Shown in pieces: positions 1 to 7,604 of a stretch of DNA of 42,776 nt. The stretch is from Flavobacteriaceae bacterium. Its GTDB lineage: Bacteria; Bacteroidota; Bacteroidia; Flavobacteriales; Flavobacteriaceae. The translations under genes were made by a program, and so were the position numbers. The notes under the pieces were generated by a model. It made no database searches and was not told the DNA's origin. It worked only from the letters and a program-made list of their open reading frames with translations. How positions within the stretch are numbered: the stretch's first letter is position 1; the number at the start of each line of letters is the position of its first letter. Where the stretch lies: the NCBI GenBank assembly GCA_018608425.1, contig JABAZL010000131.1:1-42776 (forward strand), in the 5' to 3' direction.

Positions 1-25
1 AGTGTAAAGCTAATTTTTTCATAAA

Positions 26-1090
26 CTAAATTTTATTTGTTCGACTAAGTAAGCTATAATCTGCAAGAACTAAAGCAGCCATTGCCTCTACAATAGGTAC
101 TGCTCTTGGTACAACACAAGGATCGTGCCTTCCTTTCCCTTCCATCACTACTTTCTGACCTTTATTATCTATGGTGTCCTGCGCTTGCATAACGGTTGCA
201 ACAGGTTTGAATGCTACGTTAAAATAAATATCCATTCCATTAGAAATACCACCTTGAATACCACCAGATCGGTTCGATTGTGTGGTGCCATCGGTATTGA
301 ATGGATCGTTGTGCTGACTACCTTTCATTTGGGAACCATCAAAACCGCTTCCATATTCAAAGCCTTTTACAGCATTTATCGATAACATCGCTTTCCCTAA
401 ATCGGCGTGGAGTTTATCGAAGGCTGGTTCTCCTAAGCCAACAGGTACGTTTTGAATTACACAAGTAATAACCCCGCCGACTGTGTCGCCTTCTTTTCGA
501 ATTTGACGAATATAAGCTTCCATTTGCTCTGCCATAAGTGGATCGGCACAACGTACTGGATTTTCTTCAATAGTAGCAAAGTTAAGCTCCTGATAAGGTG
601 TTTCCATTTTAAGAGGGCCAACTGCCGACACAAATGCGGTAAACTTAATGTTCGATAAAAATTGTTTGGCAATGGCTCCAGCTACTACTCTACTTGCTGT
701 TTCTCTAGCGGAACTTCTTCCACCACCTCGATAATCTCGAAATCCATACTTTTGATCGTACACATAATCAGCATGTGATGGGCGATAGCTGTCTTTTATA
801 TGACCATAGTCTTTAGATTTTTGATTTGTATTGTGTATTGCAAAACCAATGGGGGTACCCGTAGTTTTGCCTTCAAATATTCCAGAATAAAAAACAACTT
901 CATCCGGTTCCTTTCGTTGTGTTACAATTGCAGATTGACCCGGTTTTCTCCGGTTCAATTCGTCTTGAATTGCATTAATATCCAAAACAATTCCTGCCGG
1001 ACATCCGTCAATTACTCCCCCCAACGCTGGTCCGTGAGATTCTCCAAAGGTTGTTACATTGAATAATGTTCCAATACTATTTCCTGCCAT
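26..1090 (-). CDS. aroC: Chorismate synthase
   Basis: Catalyses the last shikimate-pathway step, 5-enolpyruvylshikimate-3-phosphate to chorismate, a cytosolic reaction needing reduced FMN. The 354-residue length is normal for the family. It opens with [10 protein letters not shown] and carries the GESHG motif (about residues 16-20), RPSHADY with the invariant His106, the [13 protein letters not shown] signature (119-131) and a C-terminal [13 protein letters not shown] block. The ATG at 1090 is preceded by a TATATTTG box (minus strand, 1110-1117). It is divergent from the TlpA-like gene, and its 3' end lies 25 bp from the window edge. Function is near certain from these motifs. Confidence 0.98.
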   Translation of the reverse strand: MAGNSIGTLFNVTTFGESHGPALGGVIDGCPAGIVLDINAIQDELNRRKPGQSAIVTQRKEPDEVVFYSGIFEGKTTGTPIGFAIHNTNQKSKDYGHIKDSYRPSHADYVYDQKYGFRDYRGGGRSSARETASRVVAGAIAKQFLSNIKFTAFVSAVGPLKMETPYQELNFATIEENPVRCADPLMAEQMEAYIRQIRKEGDTVGGVITCVIQNVPVGLGEPAFDKLHADLGKAMLSINAVKGFEYGSGFDGSQMKGSQHNDPFNTDGTTQSNRSGGIQGGISNGMDIYFNVAFKPVATVMQAQDTIDNKGQKVVMEGKGRHDPCVVPRAVPIVEAMAALVLADYSLLSRTNKI

Positions 1091-1109
1091 ATTATATCTA
1101 TAAGATTCA

Positions 1110-1117
1110 CAAATATA
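1110..1117 (-). promoter_or_regulatory. -7 box of aroC promoter
   Basis: TATATTTG on the minus strand, matching the Bacteroidetes TAnnTTTG consensus. It lies 19 nt upstream of the aroC ATG. I see no TTG at the usual 17-23 bp further upstream, so the -33 element is weak or absent. Confidence 0.6.
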
Positions 1118-1200
1118 CTATATTAAATCACTATCAGAAGTCATTCCTTGCACTCAATCACATTCTGACATTTGGAGATGAATTTTATCAACTGAATTCT

Positions 1201-1208
1201 TATATTTG
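1201..1208 (+). promoter_or_regulatory. -7 box directly before the TlpA-like start codon
   Basis: TATATTTG ends only 3 nt before the ATG at 1212. By the spacing seen at the SRP RNA promoter in this window (4 nt between box and RNA 5' end), transcription would start at or next to the ATG, which suggests a leaderless mRNA. Confidence 0.55.
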
Positions 1209-1211
1209 TGC

Positions 1212-2336
1212 ATGAAAAAAATCAAATTCATTGCTGCTTGTTATATTGCAATCAGTTTCGCTATAAGCTCGTGTACTTCACTTGAGCCCAATACTTTTGT
1301 CATTAATGGAACTACGGACCATGTCGATGGTTCAAGTGTTTATCGCATCAAATCGGGGCCAAATGGTCAACCCGTAACCATAGATTCAACTACCATAGTA
1401 AATGGATCTTTTGAGCTTAAAGGCGCAATAGATCAAATTGATATCAATTTTATTTTTCTTGAAGGAGTTAACGGAAACATTCCTGTTATTTTAGAAGAAG
1501 GGTCCATTGAAATGGAAATTTTCAAAGACAGTTTAGCCTCTTCCATTACTGCAGGAACTCCGTCGAACAATAATTTAGCACAGTACAGAGAATCGACGCA
1601 AGGTTTTGCAAAAGATATGAGAACCCTCGTTCAAGAAATAAATGAAGCCAATACACTTGGCGATAATATTCTAGCAGAAGACCTTACTGCAAAGTACAAA
1701 GCTGTGGAGACAAATTTGAATGCTTATGAAAAAGATTTCATGAGCTCCAACCCACAATCCTACGTTGCTACTCTTATTTTAGAACGTTTGGTAACAACCA
1801 AGGCTATGCGCTCTTCTGAAGCCAAACTCATTTTCAATGCTTTTGATCCTAAGATCAAAAGCAGTGTTTCTGGTAAAAAAGTCGAAGCAATCATTAACGT
1901 TCCCACCAATCCAACGGCTATTGGCGAAGTTGCTCCAGTATTTGAAGGCCCTAATCCTACTGGCGAGCTTGTTTCCTTAGCGTCTTTAAAAGGAAAAGTT
2001 ACCATCATCGATTTTTGGGCCTCGTGGTGCCGTCCCTGTCGTATAGAAAATCCAAATTTAGTTCGTCTTTATAACCGTATGCATGATAAAGGGCTTGAAA
2101 TTGTTGGAGTTTCTTTAGATAAAAATCAATCGAGTTGGGCACGTGCAATTGAAGACGATGGTCTCAGTTGGAATCACGTTTCTAATTTAAAATACTGGCA
2201 AGACCCAATTGCTCTATTATATGGAGTACGAAGTATTCCAGCTGCCTTCGTATTGAATAAAGACGGTGTTATTGTTGCAAAAAATTTAAGAGGCGCTCAG
2301 TTAGATGCAAAAATTGAAGAGCTCCTTAATGAATAA
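1212..2336 (+). CDS. TlpA-family thiol-disulfide lipoprotein with DUF4369 domain
   Basis: Predicted periplasm-facing lipoprotein thiol-disulfide oxidoreductase, 374 residues. I start at ATG 1212; an upstream in-frame TTG at 1206 lies inside the promoter box and is unlikely to initiate. A hydrophobic leader ends in ISSC (lipidated Cys about 21). The N-terminal half resembles DUF4369 (beta-rich, about residues 28-110). The C-terminal thioredoxin fold has WASWCRPC with the active CxxC at about 273-276, followed by a typical GVSLDKN stretch. Proteins like this are numerous in Bacteroidetes; the partner substrate is unknown. It is followed 45 bp later by a Crp-family regulator on the same strand. 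A second DUF4369/TlpA-like protein at 36439 has lost the CxxC. Confidence 0.9.
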   Translation: MKKIKFIAACYIAISFAISSCTSLEPNTFVINGTTDHVDGSSVYRIKSGPNGQPVTIDSTTIVNGSFELKGAIDQIDINFIFLEGVNGNIPVILEEGSIEMEIFKDSLASSITAGTPSNNNLAQYRESTQGFAKDMRTLVQEINEANTLGDNILAEDLTAKYKAVETNLNAYEKDFMSSNPQSYVATLILERLVTTKAMRSSEAKLIFNAFDPKIKSSVSGKKVEAIINVPTNPTAIGEVAPVFEGPNPTGELVSLASLKGKVTIIDFWASWCRPCRIENPNLVRLYNRMHDKGLEIVGVSLDKNQSSWARAIEDDGLSWNHVSNLKYWQDPIALLYGVRSIPAAFVLNKDGVIVAKNLRGAQLDAKIEELLNE

Positions 2337-2353
2337 GTAACCGTTTAGAACAA

Positions 2354-2367
2354 GACTTCCCCAAGTC
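2354..2367 (+). other. Small inverted repeat before the Crp-family gene
   Basis: GACTT-CCCC-AAGTC, a perfect 5-bp inverted repeat with a 4-nt loop between the TlpA-like stop and the regulator ATG. It could be a weak terminator hairpin or an operator; there is no T tract. Confidence 0.35.
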
Positions 2368-2381
2368 GAAACCAGAGTGCT

Positions 2382-3011
2382 ATGAATGAATTCGAGGTCT
2401 TATTTGAAGCTCTTAAAATAACGGAACCCACACTCCAAAAAGAGATTCTTACCCACGGTGTATTAGGACAATATCCCAAAGGAGTTTTTGTAGTAGAACA
2501 AGATAAATACATCAAATGGCTAGCAATCGTTATCCACGGATCTGTTCGGGTATGGCAAGAAGAGGAAGAACGTGAAATTCTATTGTACTATGTAAATCCG
2601 CTTGAAACTTGCTCCCTATCGCTTGCAGCTACTTTCAAAGATTATAAAAGCCTTGTTCATGCGCGTACAGAAAACAATACTACTCTTATAAAAATCCCCG
2701 TGCGCTTTGTAAAACAATGGAGTTTTGAGTATCAATCGTGGTTTCGGTTTACTACACAATCGTTTATTACGAGTTATGAAGATTTATTGATGTCGTATAA
2801 AAGCTTAGCCTTTAAAAGAATCGGAGAACGGCTTTACGATTACCTTATCTACTCAAAAGAACTTTCTGAAAACAAAATTCACATATCCCATAAAGCATTA
2901 GCTAACGAATTGGGGACTACTCGTGAGGTTATATCACGTTTGCTAAAACAAATGGAAGAGGAAGGTCGCTTGAAATTACATTTTAAAATGATTGAATTGA
3001 TAAATAGTTAG
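2382..3011 (+). CDS. Crp/Fnr-family transcriptional regulator
   Basis: Cytosolic DNA-binding regulator of 209 residues. The N-terminal half is a cyclic-nucleotide-binding-like beta-barrel (about 10-115, with GVFVVEQDKYIKWLAIVIHG-type strands). A long dimerisation helix (about 120-155) follows, then a winged helix-turn-helix (about 165-200, with HKALANELGTTREVISRLL). I do not see the phosphate-binding arginine/serine pattern of true cAMP receptors, nor an N-terminal Fe-S cysteine cluster as in FNR, so the effector is unknown. A CRP-like palindrome lies immediately after its stop codon, upstream of the next gene, suggesting that it controls its neighbour. Confidence 0.93.
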   Translation: MNEFEVLFEALKITEPTLQKEILTHGVLGQYPKGVFVVEQDKYIKWLAIVIHGSVRVWQEEEEREILLYYVNPLETCSLSLAATFKDYKSLVHARTENNTTLIKIPVRFVKQWSFEYQSWFRFTTQSFITSYEDLLMSYKSLAFKRIGERLYDYLIYSKELSENKIHISHKALANELGTTREVISRLLKQMEEEGRLKLHFKMIELINS

Positions 3012-3014
3012 TCG

Positions 3015-3034
3015 ATTGTGACATTTAGCACAAT
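3015..3034 (+). promoter_or_regulatory. CRP-like operator upstream of the hydrolase
   Basis: Perfect dyad ATTGTG-N8-CACAAT. It contains TGTGA-N6-GCACA, nine of ten positions of the classic CRP consensus TGTGA-N6-TCACA. Its centre (3024.5) is about 42 bp upstream of the start site predicted from the -7 box at 3055-3062, the class II activator position. It begins 4 bp after the stop of the Crp-family gene. Confidence 0.65.
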
Positions 3035-3054
3035 TTACTGGATATGAGCTGCTT

Positions 3055-3062
3055 TATATTTG
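3055..3062 (+). promoter_or_regulatory. -7 box of hydrolase promoter
   Basis: TATATTTG, 23 nt before the ATG at 3086. I find no TTG at the proper -33 distance. That would fit an activator-dependent promoter served by the operator at 3015-3034. Confidence 0.6.
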
Positions 3063-3085
3063 CCTCATAACCTAAACAAAATATC

Positions 3086-3895
3086 ATGAAAAAAATGTTC
3101 CAAATTTCAAGCTTAATACTAGTTTTCCTTTTTTCGATGTTCATCCATGCACATCCTACAGAAGCACCTTCGAAAAAAACAAAAACCTATGTTCTTGTGC
3201 ATTCCGCATGGCTGGGAGCGTGGCAATGGCAGCAAGTAGCAAAAACACTAGAAACTGCAGGGCATACAGTGATTACGCCCGACTTAGCTGGTCATGGGAG
3301 CGATAAGACTCCAGTAAGCGATATTACAATGGAAACCTACGTAAATCAGCTCCTAGCTATTCTTGATGGTCAACCAGAGAAAGTAGTATTAGTGGGTCAC
3401 AGCTTTAACGGAATTACTGTGAGTAGAGTGGCAGAATTACGTCCAAAATAAATTGACCGACTAGTTTATCTAACAGCCTTTCTTTTGCCCAATGGCGCTT
3501 CATTTTATGATGCGGTTAAGGGAGTTCCAGATTCTAAAGCGGTTGAGCATTTTTTCCTTTCAGAAGACCAAACGGAGGCCTTTGTAAAATCGGAAGAAAT
3601 GCAAAATGCGTTTGCTCACGATATCCCTGCTGAAGCCTTTAATCAAGCAATAGCATATATTGTTCCAGAACCTGCAGCACCATTAGGATATAAACTTGAA
3701 GTTACCGATGCTGTTTTTGGTAAAATCCCAAAATACTATATCGAATGTACGGACGATCGTGCAATACCAATATCGGCGCAACGCAGCATGTATGAAGGTA
3801 AGGTGGAAAAAGTTTTTACATTAAACTCAAGTCATACGCCAAACTTTTCGCAGCCCGATAAACTAGCTGCAATTCTATTAGAAGTAATTCAATAG
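3086..3895 (+). pseudogene. Secreted alpha/beta hydrolase interrupted by an in-frame TAA
   Basis: One reading frame of 269 codons is broken only by TAA at 3449-3451. Translation before it (to residue 121) and after it (from ATT GAC CGA) is continuous in the same frame and reads like a single alpha/beta hydrolase of the plant methylesterase/hydroxynitrile-lyase-like group. An N-terminal signal peptide (about 1-22) is followed by YVLVHSAWLGAWQW and the nucleophile elbow GHSFNG (Ser106). After the stop come LVYLTAFLLPNG, the acid region CTDDRAIP and the histidine region SSHTPNFSQP. The triad is therefore split: a product ending at the stop would keep Ser but lose Asp and His. A single substitution (for example AAA, CAA or GAA to TAA) explains it. 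Alternatives are a sequencing error or read-through. The downstream half has an ATG at 3485 but would be non-catalytic alone. Confidence 0.85.
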
Positions 3896-3919
3896 CTAAA
3901 CTAAATGCATTCTTTAAAT

Positions 3920-3952
3920 AAGTGCTGTCGTATTGTCAGCACTTTTAGTTTT
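3920..3952 (+). terminator. Shared bidirectional terminator hairpin
   Basis: AAGTGCTG (3920-3927) pairs with CAGCACTT (3937-3944) around a 9-nt loop and is followed on the plus strand by TTAGTTTTT. It sits between the convergent hydrolase and rhomboid genes and abuts the rhomboid stop codon. On the minus strand it is followed by an AT-rich run, so it may serve both genes. Confidence 0.8.
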
Positions 3953-4592
3953 TCTTAAATAAGATAAAACCGGTAACAACTGTAACAACTACCAAAAGAA
4001 CAAGTGTTGTAAACGAAGTCTCAATGACCGATGGGGACAAAATAAGCGTTGTAAGTATACCTCCGATTGCACCTCCAAAATGTGCAGTATGTCCAATATT
4101 GTCTTGCTGTTTTTTCATTCCAAATAAGGTGTAAACTAAGTACCCAATCCCGAAAACGTAACCTGGAAGCGGAACTGGGAAGATGAACAGGGCTAGTTTC
4201 ATTTCAGGATACATCAAAATAGTAGCATATAGAATACCCATAATGGCACCGCTTGCTCCTACGGCACTGTAATAGGGATTGTCACGATGAAAATACAAGG
4301 CAAAAAGATTCCCAGCAATTAGGCAAGAAAAATATAGGATGAGAAAATTTAAAAAACCCAACCCTGCTAGTGTTTGATCTCCAAAAAGATACAATGCAAA
4401 CATGTTGAACCCTAAGTGTGCCATGTCTACATGTAAAAAAGCAGAGCTGACGATACGATACGATTGACCTCCTTTGACAGCTGCGATACTGAATTTAAAA
4501 CGGTTGAAAAAGAAGGTGTCCTTAAACCCTTTCAATGAAAAAAGTACATTTACAACAAGGATTGCCAAAATTAATGGTGGAAGTGATTGCAT
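3945..4592 (-). CDS. Rhomboid-family intramembrane serine protease
   Basis: Integral membrane protease of 215 residues that cleaves transmembrane substrates within the bilayer. About six membrane helices are visible. The catalytic Ser is in GASGAIMG (Ser114) and the catalytic His in HTAHFGG (His171). The helix-2 motif AHLGFNMFALYLFG supplies the oxyanion-side His and Asn. No extra cytoplasmic domain is present, so this is the compact bacterial form. The ATG at 4592 has a TATATTTG box about 20 nt upstream (minus strand, 4612-4619) that lies back to back with the acyltransferase promoter. The substrate is not deducible. Confidence 0.95.
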   Translation of the reverse strand: MQSLPPLILAILVVNVLFSLKGFKDTFFFNRFKFSIAAVKGGQSYRIVSSAFLHVDMAHLGFNMFALYLFGDQTLAGLGFLNFLILYFSCLIAGNLFALYFHRDNPYYSAVGASGAIMGILYATILMYPEMKLALFIFPVPLPGYVFGIGYLVYTLFGMKKQQDNIGHTAHFGGAIGGILTTLILSPSVIETSFTTLVLLVVVTVVTGFILFKKN

Positions 4593-4611
4593 ATAGCTTT
4601 ATTATTGGATT

Positions 4612-4629
4612 CAAATATACTTATATTTG
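4612..4629. promoter_or_regulatory. Back-to-back divergent -7 boxes
   Basis: CAAATATA (4612-4619, read as TATATTTG on minus, for the rhomboid gene) and TATATTTG (4622-4629, plus, for the acyltransferase) are separated by 2 bp, forming an 18-bp palindrome. Polymerase bound at one box should exclude the other. Neither has a clear -33 TTG. Confidence 0.6.
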
Positions 4630-4641
4630 TTAAAAAAAATT

Positions 4642-5541
4642 GTGCAGTTAATCTTCTTCCTGATTGCCTATCCTATACTCATTGGGATTTCGCTTTTACC
4701 ACACTTCTTATTATACCGTATTGCAGATCTAATGTATGTAATACTATATAAGCTAATTGGATATAGAACTAAAGTGGTTCGGAAGAATTTAAATCTGAGT
4801 TTTCCAGAGAAAAGTCAAGAGGAACTCAAAGTAATAGAACGAGCATTCTACAGACATTTGTGTGATATTTTTACAGAAATGCTAAAAGCATTGACGGTTA
4901 CAAAAAAGCAAGTGTTGAAGCGTTATCAATTCAATAACCTTGAAATAATTAATCAGTACTTAAGAAAGAACAGAGGGGTTGTGCTTGTTTGCGGGCATTA
5001 TTCAAGCTGGGAAGCCATGCTCTCAATCGGCTATCATTTGGACGGGAAGGGATATGCCGTTTACGCTCCTTTGTCCAATAAGTATTTTGAGCGATTGATT
5101 ATAAAGTCAAGAGCAAAACATCTTATTCATCTCGGGTCACGATTCAATGTTCTGAAGGATATTGAAATGCATCAAAAAAATAATATTACCTACATCTACG
5201 GTTTAGCTGCGGATCAGTCGCCCAAACTAAAACCAAAAAGCTATTGGAGGTCTTTTATGGGTATTGAAGTTCCTGTATTTACTGGAGCAGAACGAATGGC
5301 AAGACAATTCGACTTGCCCATTGTATTTGCCGATATTAACCGTACAAAGCGAGGGTATTATAGTCTAGATATCAGTCTAATTACAGATAAACCCAAAGAA
5401 ACAAAAGTTAATGAGATAACGGATATTTTTACAGAAACTCTTGAAGCACAGATACGCAAAGACCCTTCACAATACTTTTGGACGCATAACCGATTCAAGC
5501 ATATGGGTAAAAAACCTAAGCTAGTTTCCCAAAGCGAGTAA
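4642..5541 (+). CDS. Lysophospholipid/lipid A acyltransferase (LpxL/HtrB family)
   Basis: Inner-membrane acyltransferase expected to add a secondary acyl chain to the lipid A precursor from acyl-ACP. The GTG start at 4642 gives 299 residues beginning MQLIFFLIAYP, as in Bacteroidetes homologues. An in-frame TTG at 4627 lies inside the promoter box and is rejected. A single N-terminal membrane anchor (about 3-25) is followed by the HX4(D/E) motif in CGHYSSWEAM (His119, Glu124) and the substrate loop around AADQSPK. The C-terminal part has DPSQYFWTHNRFK, typical of the family. Its last 21 bp overlap the convergent end of glmM. Some family members acylate ornithine or other lipids, so the exact acceptor is inferred. 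Confidence 0.9.
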   Translation: MQLIFFLIAYPILIGISLLPHFLLYRIADLMYVILYKLIGYRTKVVRKNLNLSFPEKSQEELKVIERAFYRHLCDIFTEMLKALTVTKKQVLKRYQFNNLEIINQYLRKNRGVVLVCGHYSSWEAMLSIGYHLDGKGYAVYAPLSNKYFERLIIKSRAKHLIHLGSRFNVLKDIEMHQKNNITYIYGLAADQSPKLKPKSYWRSFMGIEVPVFTGAERMARQFDLPIVFADINRTKRGYYSLDISLITDKPKETKVNEITDIFTETLEAQIRKDPSQYFWTHNRFKHMGKKPKLVSQSE

Positions 5542-6906
5542 TTCTTCTTTAAAACGGTTCATTAATAAATCTGCATCTTCCTGAGAAGGAGCTTCTGTAT
5601 ATACACGAATAATGGGTTCCGTATTTGACTTCCTTAAATGCACCCATGAAGCCTCAAAATCAATTTTAACTCCATCAATTGTACTGGGTTTATTACTAGC
5701 ATATTTCTTTTCAATAGCCAGTAATAATGCATCTACATCCATTGTAGGTTCTAATTGTATTTTCCCTTTTCCCATAAAATATTCTGGATAGGTTTTCTTC
5801 AATTCAGAAACCGAAAGCTTACAAGTGCTAAGAAGGGATAGAAACAAAGCAGTTCCTATTAAAGAATCTCTTCCATAATGTAATTGAGGGTCAATAATTC
5901 CACCATTACCTTCACCGCCAATTACGGCGTTAACGGCTTTCATTTTAGTAACTACATTTACCTCACCAACAGCACTACTATAATAGGTGCCGCCGTGTTT
6001 TTCGGTTATATCACGCAAAGCTCGTGTCGAAGACATATTGGATACTGTATTCCCGGGTGTTTTTGAAAGCACATAATCTGCACAGGCAACTAAGGTATAT
6101 TCTTCTCCAAACATGGCTCCATTTTCATCCATAAAAGCCAGTCGATCAACATCGGGATCAACTACAAGCCCAAAATCAGCACCTGATTCAATTACTTGAG
6201 CTGAAAGATCTCCTAAGTGTTCTTTTAGAGGTTCTGGATTGTGAGGGAAATGACCATTAGGTTCACAAAACAATTCAATAACCTCAATATTTAATTCTTT
6301 TAATAAAGCAGGTATTGCAACTCCCCCGATTGAATTCACACCATCCACAACCACTTTAAGTCCGCTTTTTCGAATAGACTCAACGTCTACTAACGGGTGG
6401 TTTAAAACAGCTTGTATGTGCATATCGAGACTTGTGTTGTCAGGCGTTACGCTCCCAAGATCATCCACAGAAGCAAAATTGAAGTCTTCGTTTTCAGCTA
6501 AAGCTAGAATTTGAGCTCCTGCTTCTGCGTTCAAAAACTCACCATTTCCATCTAATAACTTCAATGCATTCCATTGTTTTGGATTATGACTTGCGGTTAA
6601 TATAATTCCTCCCTGAGCGTTGGCTCTCGGCACAACCATTTCGACCGTTGGCGTTGTTGCCATAGCCAAATCGATTACGTCTATTCCCATACCGATTAAA
6701 GTATTGGATACCAAAGCCTGAACCATTGCCCCAGATATTCGTGCATCACGACCAATTACAATACTACATCTTGAAACGTCTGTATGCGATAAAATGTATT
6801 GCCCATAGGCAGCAGCAAAACGAACAATGTCAATTGGTGTAAGGTTATCGGAAGGCTTACCTCCTATTGTACCACGAATTCCAGAAATGGATTTGATTAA
6901 TGTCAT
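5521..6906 (-). CDS. glmM: Phosphoglucosamine mutase
   Basis: Interconverts glucosamine-6-phosphate and glucosamine-1-phosphate on the way to UDP-GlcNAc for peptidoglycan and lipid A. The 461 residues show the four-domain alpha-D-phosphohexomutase layout: active serine in TASHNP (Ser106), metal loop DPDVDRLAF (about 247-255), sugar-binding loop GGEGNGG, and a phosphate-binding C-terminal RKSNTEPIIRVY. The GEGNGG loop differs from the GEQSGH loop of proteobacterial GlmM, so specificity for mannose phosphates cannot be excluded; I recall this form as usual in Bacteroidetes. It is convergent with, and overlaps by 21 bp, the LpxL-type gene. Confidence 0.9.
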   Translation of the reverse strand: MTLIKSISGIRGTIGGKPSDNLTPIDIVRFAAAYGQYILSHTDVSRCSIVIGRDARISGAMVQALVSNTLIGMGIDVIDLAMATTPTVEMVVPRANAQGGIILTASHNPKQWNALKLLDGNGEFLNAEAGAQILALAENEDFNFASVDDLGSVTPDNTSLDMHIQAVLNHPLVDVESIRKSGLKVVVDGVNSIGGVAIPALLKELNIEVIELFCEPNGHFPHNPEPLKEHLGDLSAQVIESGADFGLVVDPDVDRLAFMDENGAMFGEEYTLVACADYVLSKTPGNTVSNMSSTRALRDITEKHGGTYYSSAVGEVNVVTKMKAVNAVIGGEGNGGIIDPQLHYGRDSLIGTALFLSLLSTCKLSVSELKKTYPEYFMGKGKIQLEPTMDVDALLLAIEKKYASNKPSTIDGVKIDFEASWVHLRKSNTEPIIRVYTEAPSQEDADLLMNRFKEELLALGN

Positions 6907-6920
6907 AAACGTATTTTTAT

Positions 6921-6928
6921 CAAAGATA
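6921..6928 (-). promoter_or_regulatory. -7 box of glmM promoter
   Basis: TATCTTTG on the minus strand (TAnnTTTG consensus), 14 nt upstream of the glmM ATG. No clear -33 TTG at the expected distance. Confidence 0.5.
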
Positions 6929-7004
6929 ATCTAGTTCTAAAAAAAATGAAGTTGTTTTTGAATTAAATAAGGTACTTCTAGAAAAAGAAAACTAGTTTTA
7001 GCGG

Positions 7005-7604
7005 ATGAATTATTTAGCACATATTTATTTATCTGGAACACATACTGAGCTTCGGTTTGGAAATTTTATTGCGGATGCAGTTCCAGGTAAACAATATGAA
7101 GGTTACGCCAAAGGAATTCAGGACGGTATTCTACTGCATCGAGCTATTGATACTTTTACCGACCAACATCCAATTTTCAGGAAGCATAGCAAGCTTTTAT
7201 TTCCAGATTTTGGGCATTACAGTAGGGTTATTGTCGATATGTTTTATGATCACTTTCTGGCTTCACTTTGGAACAACTATCACCCACAAACGCTCGAAAT
7301 GTTTTCTGCAGATTTTTATAATGAAATTGAACAACAAGAGGAACTTTTACCCAATAAAATGAAAAGGGCTTTTCCTTATATGAAAGCACAAAATTGGTTA
7401 ATCCAATATAGATCTATAGCAGGCCTAGAAACAATTCTTGGTCAAATGGAACGGCGTACAAAATTTGAATCTAATTTGAGTGCTTCAGTCAAAAACCTAG
7501 AAGCCCACTATCCCGTTTTTAAAAACGATTTTGAAGTTTTTTTTGAACAGATACAAATATTTGTATCTTCAAGAATTAATAGCAGCATAAACACAATACT
7601 ATGA
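7005..7604 (+). CDS. Acyl carrier protein phosphodiesterase (DUF479/AcpH family)
   Basis: A 199-residue cytosolic metal-dependent hydrolase of the AcpH family, which removes the 4'-phosphopantetheine arm from holo-ACP. The start MNYLAHIYLSG and the blocks FGNFIAD, GILLHRAIDTFTD and VIVDMFYDHFLA supply the His and Asp residues characteristic of the family (an HD-like fold). The ATG at 7005 is supported by the conserved N-terminus. Its stop overlaps the next start (ATGA, 7601-7604), so translation is probably coupled to the gamma-glutamyltransferase. True ACP hydrolase activity has been questioned in some homologues; the biochemical role is from family knowledge. Confidence 0.88.
   Translation: MNYLAHIYLSGTHTELRFGNFIADAVPGKQYEGYAKGIQDGILLHRAIDTFTDQHPIFRKHSKLLFPDFGHYSRVIVDMFYDHFLASLWNNYHPQTLEMFSADFYNEIEQQEELLPNKMKRAFPYMKAQNWLIQYRSIAGLETILGQMERRTKFESNLSASVKNLEAHYPVFKNDFEVFFEQIQIFVSSRINSSINTIL

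Noticed and set aside
1206-1211. TTG start for the TlpA-like protein, six bases before the ATG
   Set aside because: The TTG is part of the TATATTTG promoter box; the ATG at 1212 begins a normal lipoprotein leader.
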